Below, piece by piece: positions 59,875 through 64,000 of a stretch of 64,000 nucleotides of DNA; position 1 is the stretch's first letter, and each line of letters opens with the position of its first letter. Under the pieces are notes generated by a model. The model did not search any database and was not told where the DNA came from. It was given only the letters and a program-made list of their open reading frames with translations. Made by a program: the position numbers and the translations under genes. The stretch is from assembly GCA_965215705.1 (NCBI GenBank), contig CBDCEE010000003.1, forward strand, positions 1,364,001-1,428,000, given 5' to 3'. Origin of the DNA: JAAXPZ01 sp965215705. GTDB taxonomy: Bacteria > Campylobacterota > Campylobacteria > Campylobacterales > Sulfurovaceae.

Positions 59875-61641
59875 ATGAGTAAAATGAGTAGAAGAGAGTT
59901 TGTCTATATGATGGCAGTCCTTGGAGCTGCGCCTGTATTTGCCAACTCTCATACGCGTATGACAGATACAGGGAAACTTGAGGATTATTATAAACTCAAA
60001 AGTTTTGGTAATGTGAGACTAATGCATATGACAGATAGCCATGCACAGTTGTTGCCTGTTTACTTCAGAGAGCCTAGTGTGAACCTTGGTTTCTTTGATA
60101 ACTATGGGAAGCCACCACATATCGTAGGTGAGCCACTCCTAGATTATTTTGGCATCAAGGGTAATAAAAGACTTGAGTATGCCTATACCTGTGTCAATTT
60201 TGAGAAACATGCAGAGACGATGGGTAGAGTCGGTGGATTTGCACAGATCAAGACTGTCGTAGACTTTCTCAAGAACAGTTTTGGTAAAGACAAAACCCTA
60301 CTCCTAGACGGTGGTGATACATGGCAGGGAAGCTGGTCCTCTCTGCAAACCCGCGGCAAAGATATGGTAGGGGCAATGAACCTGCTAGGTGTTGATGTAG
60401 CGGTAGGTCACTGGGAATTTACCTACAAAGCCCAAGAGGTTCTGGATAATGTTAAAGCACTCGATGCAGAGTTCCTGGCACAGAACATCCATGTCAAAGA
60501 AGATGCACTCTTTGATGGTGCACCCTCCTATGATGAGGACACCGGTCATGCATTCAAGCCCTATACCATCAAAAAGATGGGTGATGCCCGTGTAGCGATC
60601 ATTGGTCAGGCATTCCCTTATACCACGATTGCAAACCCACAGAGAAATATCCCTGACTGGACATTTGGTATCGATGCTGATCCTATGCAGGAGCTTGTAG
60701 ATGAGATTCGTAAGAAAGAGAAGCCTGATGCGGTTATCGTTCTCTCGCACAATGGATATGATGTGGACAAAAAAATGGGTGAAGTGGTCACCGGTATTGA
60801 CTTTATCATGGGTGGACATACCCACGACGGTGTACCCGAAGCCTATCCTGCCAAGAACAAAAAAGGCACAACCTATATTTGTAATGCCGGCTCTAATGGT
60901 AAGTTCCTCAACGTACTGGATCTCCAGATCGAGAAGGGTAAAGTGAAGGACTTCAAGTTTACACTGCTTCCTATCTTTTCTGACTTGATTCCTGAAGACA
61001 AAGCGATGAAAAAATATGTGGCTGATGTCAGAAAGCCGTTTGAGAAAGACCTCAACCGTGTGATTGCAACCACTGAGATGACACTCTTTAGGCGTGGAAA
61101 CTTCAATGGTAGTTGGGACCAAGTCATCTGTGATGCCCTCAGGGATGTTAAAGGTGCCGATGTTTCACTGTCTCCTGGATTTAGATGGGGAACCACCCTT
61201 ATGCCAGGACAAGATATCACCTTTGATGATCTAGCAACACAAACAGCCATGACCTATCCTGAGACCTACCTCAAAGACATGGATGGCAAAACCATTAAGG
61301 CAGTGCTAGAGGATGTTGCAGACAACCTCTTCAACGAAGATCCATTCTACCAGCAGGGTGGCGACATGGTACGGACAGCAGGACTGTCCTATACCATAGA
61401 TCCTAAAGCCAAGATGGGTAGCCGTATTACCAATATCACGCTCTCCAATGGTAAAAAGATTGAAGCAAGCAAAGTCTATAAAGTGGCTGGATGGTCAACT
61501 GTCGGGTCAGTCTCTCCAGGTGAACCTGTATGGGAAACCGTAGAGACCTACCTTAAAAATATTAAGCATATCGGTAAAGATTACAAAGTTGATGCACCAG
61601 ATATCTTGGGTGTCAAGGGTAACCCTGGTATTATTACCTAA
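59875..61641 (+). CDS. soxB: SoxB, thiosulfohydrolase
   Basis: 588 residues. An N-terminal export signal (SRREFVYMMAVLGA) is twin-Arg-like. The 5'-nucleotidase-family motifs are DSHAQLLPVYF, LDGGDTWQGS, VGHWEFTY, VLSHNGYDVD and GGHTHDG, which carry the two-Mn site. It hydrolyses sulfate off SoxY-bound sulfonates. Two hairpins follow the stop. Confidence 0.96.
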   Translation: MSKMSRREFVYMMAVLGAAPVFANSHTRMTDTGKLEDYYKLKSFGNVRLMHMTDSHAQLLPVYFREPSVNLGFFDNYGKPPHIVGEPLLDYFGIKGNKRLEYAYTCVNFEKHAETMGRVGGFAQIKTVVDFLKNSFGKDKTLLLDGGDTWQGSWSSLQTRGKDMVGAMNLLGVDVAVGHWEFTYKAQEVLDNVKALDAEFLAQNIHVKEDALFDGAPSYDEDTGHAFKPYTIKKMGDARVAIIGQAFPYTTIANPQRNIPDWTFGIDADPMQELVDEIRKKEKPDAVIVLSHNGYDVDKKMGEVVTGIDFIMGGHTHDGVPEAYPAKNKKGTTYICNAGSNGKFLNVLDLQIEKGKVKDFKFTLLPIFSDLIPEDKAMKKYVADVRKPFEKDLNRVIATTEMTLFRRGNFNGSWDQVICDALRDVKGADVSLSPGFRWGTTLMPGQDITFDDLATQTAMTYPETYLKDMDGKTIKAVLEDVADNLFNEDPFYQQGGDMVRTAGLSYTIDPKAKMGSRITNITLSNGKKIEASKVYKVAGWSTVGSVSPGEPVWETVETYLKNIKHIGKDYKVDAPDILGVKGNPGIIT

Positions 61642-61665
61642 GCTTCTGGCCATATAGCTTACCCC

Positions 61666-61695
61666 CTGCCAAACACAACCTCCTGTGTTTGGCAG
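61666..61695 (+). terminator. Terminator hairpin after soxB
   Basis: Perfect 12-bp arms CTGCCAAACACA and TGTGTTTGGCAG with a 6-nt loop lie 25 bp after the soxB stop. TAGAGTTTATG follows, only moderately U-rich. It likely ends or attenuates the sox transcript. Confidence 0.65.
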
Positions 61696-61704
61696 TAGAG
61701 TTTA

Positions 61705-61730
61705 TGTATACAAAAGTCCTTTTGTATACA
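61705..61730. promoter_or_regulatory. Perfect palindrome before the cytochrome-thioredoxin gene
   Basis: Arms TGTATACAAAAG and CTTTTGTATACA with 2 central bases. It ends 20 bp before the start codon at 61751, where a bound regulator or RNA hairpin could control translation or transcription of the downstream genes. Confidence 0.55.
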
Positions 61731-61750
61731 CAAGTTTTAGAAGGAAAACG

Positions 61751-62578
61751 ATGAAACAACTTTTATCCTTATCTCTTTTTACATTTCTTTTTGTATCCTT
61801 GCTCAGTGCGAATAACTTTCAAGAAGGTGAAAAAATATTTAATACCAAATGCAGCACTTGCCATGCTGGACATATTCCTGCAGACAAATTAAAAGAAAAC
61901 TTCTTTGAAAAAGAGAATAAGCTACTCAATCTCAAGGCTCCTTCTGTCAATATGCTTGCATATACGATCATGGATAGCCCCAAACATATCGGTGATCCCA
62001 ATGATCCGGAAATGCAACAGATGGAAGTAGAAGAGTACCTCAAAGATTCACTGTATGATCCCAAACCTGAAAACAGTATCTGTGATGATAATTTTGCCAA
62101 ATATTATGACATCAAAAAAAGCATGAAAGGGGAAGTCTCTCTCAAAGAAATCACTGCACTTTCTTACTATTTCATGACGTATAAAAAAGAGTGGCTGAAG
62201 GCACACCCCAAGAAAAAACGCATCCTTTCTGAGAGCTACAAAGAGAAAGATCTCCTCAGAGACGCAATCAAAGAAAACAAGCGTATCATTATAGAAGCAT
62301 CCTCCAGCACCTGCCATTTCTGTAAAAAAATGAAAAAAGAGGTGCTGGATATCAAAAATATTCAGGAACAAACCAACAAAGACTTTATCTTCATAGAGGT
62401 TGATATAGGCAAAATGAAACTGCCTTTTAGTCTCAACAAAGCATTCAAAGGCATTACGCCTACTTTCTTCTTCCTTTCTCAAGAGGGGAAACTGCTTAAC
62501 CAGTATCCAGGAAGTTGGAACAGTAGTGATTGGCAACTCCTGCTCAAAGAAAATCGTATAAAAAATAGGAGCAAATGA
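61751..62578 (+). CDS. Cytochrome c-thioredoxin fusion (SoxW-like)
   Basis: 275 residues with a signal peptide (about 1-20). Residues about 22-130 form a monoheme domain with CSTCHAGH. A charged hinge leads to a thioredoxin domain (about 170-275) with active site STCHFCKKM. SoxW is a periplasmic thioredoxin that keeps SoxY active, but the heme fusion is unusual. I use ATG 61751 after AAGGAAAACG; the frame to 61685 crosses the palindrome. Confidence 0.8.
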   Translation: MKQLLSLSLFTFLFVSLLSANNFQEGEKIFNTKCSTCHAGHIPADKLKENFFEKENKLLNLKAPSVNMLAYTIMDSPKHIGDPNDPEMQQMEVEEYLKDSLYDPKPENSICDDNFAKYYDIKKSMKGEVSLKEITALSYYFMTYKKEWLKAHPKKKRILSESYKEKDLLRDAIKENKRIIIEASSSTCHFCKKMKKEVLDIKNIQEQTNKDFIFIEVDIGKMKLPFSLNKAFKGITPTFFFLSQEGKLLNQYPGSWNSSDWQLLLKENRIKNRSK

Positions 62579-63018
62579 TGGTGATCGCAGGATTTGTAAA
62601 AGGGATCTACAGTGCAACCCAAAAGGATCAAAAAAGCCCCAGACCTACCACTAAGATACTTGAATTCATAGAAAATCACGGTATCAAAGAGGATAAATTT
62701 GCCGGTAGTGATATGGAAAAGACGGTGATGATCGTAGGGCAAAAGGCCTATGATATGGCAAAAGAGGAAGGGATTGACCTTGAACCAGGAAGTCTGGGTG
62801 AAAATATCCTACTTGATTTTGACCCACATGACTTTATGTATGGTACAATATTTACATTAGGTGATGTACAATTACGGATCACCGAAGACTGCTCTATGTG
62901 CAAGCATCTTACTGTCTTTGATAACAGATTACCTAAACTGCTACTACACCATCGGGGACGCTACTGTAAAATCCTTCATGGCGGTACGGTCAAAGTAGGT
63001 CAAATAGTCACCCTATAG
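62575..63018 (+). CDS. MOSC-domain protein
   Basis: 147 residues. GSLGENILLDF and ITEDCSMCKHL are MOSC landmarks, the latter carrying the Cys that accepts sulfur or Mo-cofactor. MOSC proteins move sulfur or handle molybdenum cofactor. The tandem ATG overlaps the preceding stop (ATGATG). Confidence 0.85.
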   Translation: MMVIAGFVKGIYSATQKDQKSPRPTTKILEFIENHGIKEDKFAGSDMEKTVMIVGQKAYDMAKEEGIDLEPGSLGENILLDFDPHDFMYGTIFTLGDVQLRITEDCSMCKHLTVFDNRLPKLLLHHRGRYCKILHGGTVKVGQIVTL

Positions 63019-63026
63019 GAAAAATA

Positions 63027-63464
63027 ATGAAAAAAACACTACTCATATTACTTACAAGCATGGCGCTATTTGGCGGAATGACATACAGTGACCCCAAACC
63101 TACTTTCGATGCCCCCAGAAAGATCATTATGAAGCTGAATATGTCTGACGTCAAAGAGGTCAACCATATGCTAGGTACCATCTATAACCTACTCAAGGAT
63201 TATCCCAGCGATACCCTCAAAATAGAGGTGATCGGCTATGGCCCTGGTATGCGTGCCCTCAAGAAAGATTATGATAAACATACGCTCAGTCGAATCCGTT
63301 CACTCATGGAGTATGAGGTTGATTTTATAGGATGCCGTAATACAATGGTAACTATGAAATGGACAGAAAAAGACTTTATAAACAATATCACTTATGTGCA
63401 AGCTGGTATCGCACAGGTCATAGAGAGACAAGTAGGAGGATGGGTCGATGCCACACCATATTAA
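63027..63464 (+). CDS. Exported DsrE-like protein
   Basis: 145 residues with a signal peptide (about 1-20). RKIIMKLNMSDVKEVNHMLGTIYNLLKDY, IEVIGYGPGMRALKK and DFIGCRNTM follow the DsrE/F fold and its conserved Cys loop. DsrE-type proteins carry sulfur on cysteine. Position after sox fits a sulfur-transfer role. Confidence 0.8.
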   Translation: MKKTLLILLTSMALFGGMTYSDPKPTFDAPRKIIMKLNMSDVKEVNHMLGTIYNLLKDYPSDTLKIEVIGYGPGMRALKKDYDKHTLSRIRSLMEYEVDFIGCRNTMVTMKWTEKDFINNITYVQAGIAQVIERQVGGWVDATPY

Positions 63465-64000
63465 GAGTATACTAGGACTATTATTGGCATCCCAGGTACT
63501 GCTTGGGTTTGATTATACACTGAAACCTAAACAAGTATCTCCAAGTGTTTGGTGCTTTTTTGGCAAGCTCGAAGCACCCTCCAAGAGCAACGGTGGGTTT
63601 ATGTCCAACAGCTGTTATATCAAAACAAAGAAGAGCTACATTGTGGTAGATTCCGGCCCTACCCATCAGTTTGCCGAACAGTCCTATCGTGCCATGGAAA
63701 AGATCGCTGCACTCCCTGTCTCACTGGTAATCAATACCCACTACCATGATGACCACTGGCTAGGGAACAGCTACTATAAAAAACGTTTCAACGCCAAACT
63801 GATAGGCACCACACTCCAGCAGGAGAGTTATAAAAAAGGGGATAGCGTGAGGATGCAGAAAATGACCTCCCCGGAGATCTTTGCCAGAACACTGATCATT
63901 CCTCTGGATGAAACGGTAAAGAAAAAACAAACCCTCACCATAGGAGATAAAAACCTCATCATTATCCCTGTAGGTACTAAAGCCCATACCAGCGAAGATC
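63448..64000 (+). CDS. Exported metallo-beta-lactamase-fold hydrolase (cut by window end)
   Basis: The start ATG 63448 lies 17 bp inside the DsrE-like gene, with AGGAGG eight bases before. After a signal peptide (about 1-20), SNSCYIKTKKSYIVVDSGPT and the metal site NTHYHDDHWLGN (HxHxDH) mark the fold. About 184 residues are visible. SoxH-like proteins of this fold occur in sox clusters of other bacteria. The function here is not proven. Confidence 0.85.
   Translation, partial: MPHHIKSILGLLLASQVLLGFDYTLKPKQVSPSVWCFFGKLEAPSKSNGGFMSNSCYIKTKKSYIVVDSGPTHQFAEQSYRAMEKIAALPVSLVINTHYHDDHWLGNSYYKKRFNAKLIGTTLQQESYKKGDSVRMQKMTSPEIFARTLIIPLDETVKKKQTLTIGDKNLIIIPVGTKAHTSED

Noticed and set aside
60385..61122. 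245-residue minus-strand frame
   Set aside because: Antisense to soxB, which has full motif support.

Overview
The window reads as a chromosome segment of a sulfur-oxidising, nitrate-respiring Campylobacterota (epsilonproteobacterium), most like Sulfurovum/Sulfurimonas. The evidence is gene content: a periplasmic nitrate reductase operon without napC (napA-G-H-B-F-orf-L-D), a cytochrome bc1 operon with a diheme c1, cd1 nitrite reductase, and a sox cluster that includes soxCD. The species assignment is inference from gene order and protein character; no database was searched.

Layout. 1-580: 5' part of a GAPDH gene. 597-5101 (minus): a nir cluster of nirS, a pentaheme cytochrome, nirF and a thioredoxin-fold protein. 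5457-9478 (plus): ilvE, an SPFH protein, hisIE and an MFS transporter. 9491-14019 (minus): a secreted repeat protein, purF, dapB, trxB, trxA and yraN. 14016-17769: an ORF6N protein, a formate-dehydrogenase-like molybdoenzyme, a small Cys-rich protein and yajQ. 17787-20494: an accessory stretch with a PIN toxin/antitoxin pair and an AT-rich two-gene DGQHR module. 20513-25943: hom, an aminotransferase, a RodZ-like protein, two rRNA methyltransferases and rpmE. 26238-28564: an Hcp/Sel1 protein, rsmE and a membrane protein. 28564-35945: the nap operon. 36187-38552: a lipoprotein cytochrome, a VUT transporter and moaA. 38803-41540: petABC. 41666-49135: housekeeping genes (mnmG, ribE, mnmD-like, pepD, trpB). 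49243-51274: an AT-rich accessory stretch with a heavily frameshifted TPR gene and an AlbA_2 protein. 51477-54595: a phagen (arginine) kinase, apaH and a RAYT transposase. 54851-64000: soxC-D-X-Y-Z-A-orf-B followed by a cytochrome c/thioredoxin fusion, a MOSC protein, a DsrE-like protein and a metallo-beta-lactamase cut by the window end.

How the parts fit. Sox enzymes would oxidise thiosulfate in the periplasm. The bc1 complex and c-type cytochromes would carry electrons towards Nap (nitrate to nitrite) and NirS (nitrite to NO). NapGH would feed Nap from the quinol pool. MoaA serves the cofactor needs of NapA, the Fdh-like enzyme and SoxC. FNR/DNR-type palindromes lie upstream of nirS, napA and petA, at nearly equal distance from the start codon for the last two. 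This suggests shared control by oxygen or nitrogen oxides.

Items most worth a second look: (i) an ORF6N gene whose own coding sequence contains a perfect 33-bp palindrome, with the same core repeated just upstream of the gene and across the fdhA stop; (ii) GTAG-headed REP/BIME repeats together with a RAYT transposase; (iii) the DGQHR two-gene island; (iv) a bacterial arginine kinase beside a decayed TPR/AlbA_2 locus; (v) an unassigned Lys-rich protein between soxA and soxB; (vi) a lipoprotein cytochrome on a long Ala/Lys/Glu helical stalk. No tRNA, rRNA, CRISPR array or complete prophage was seen.
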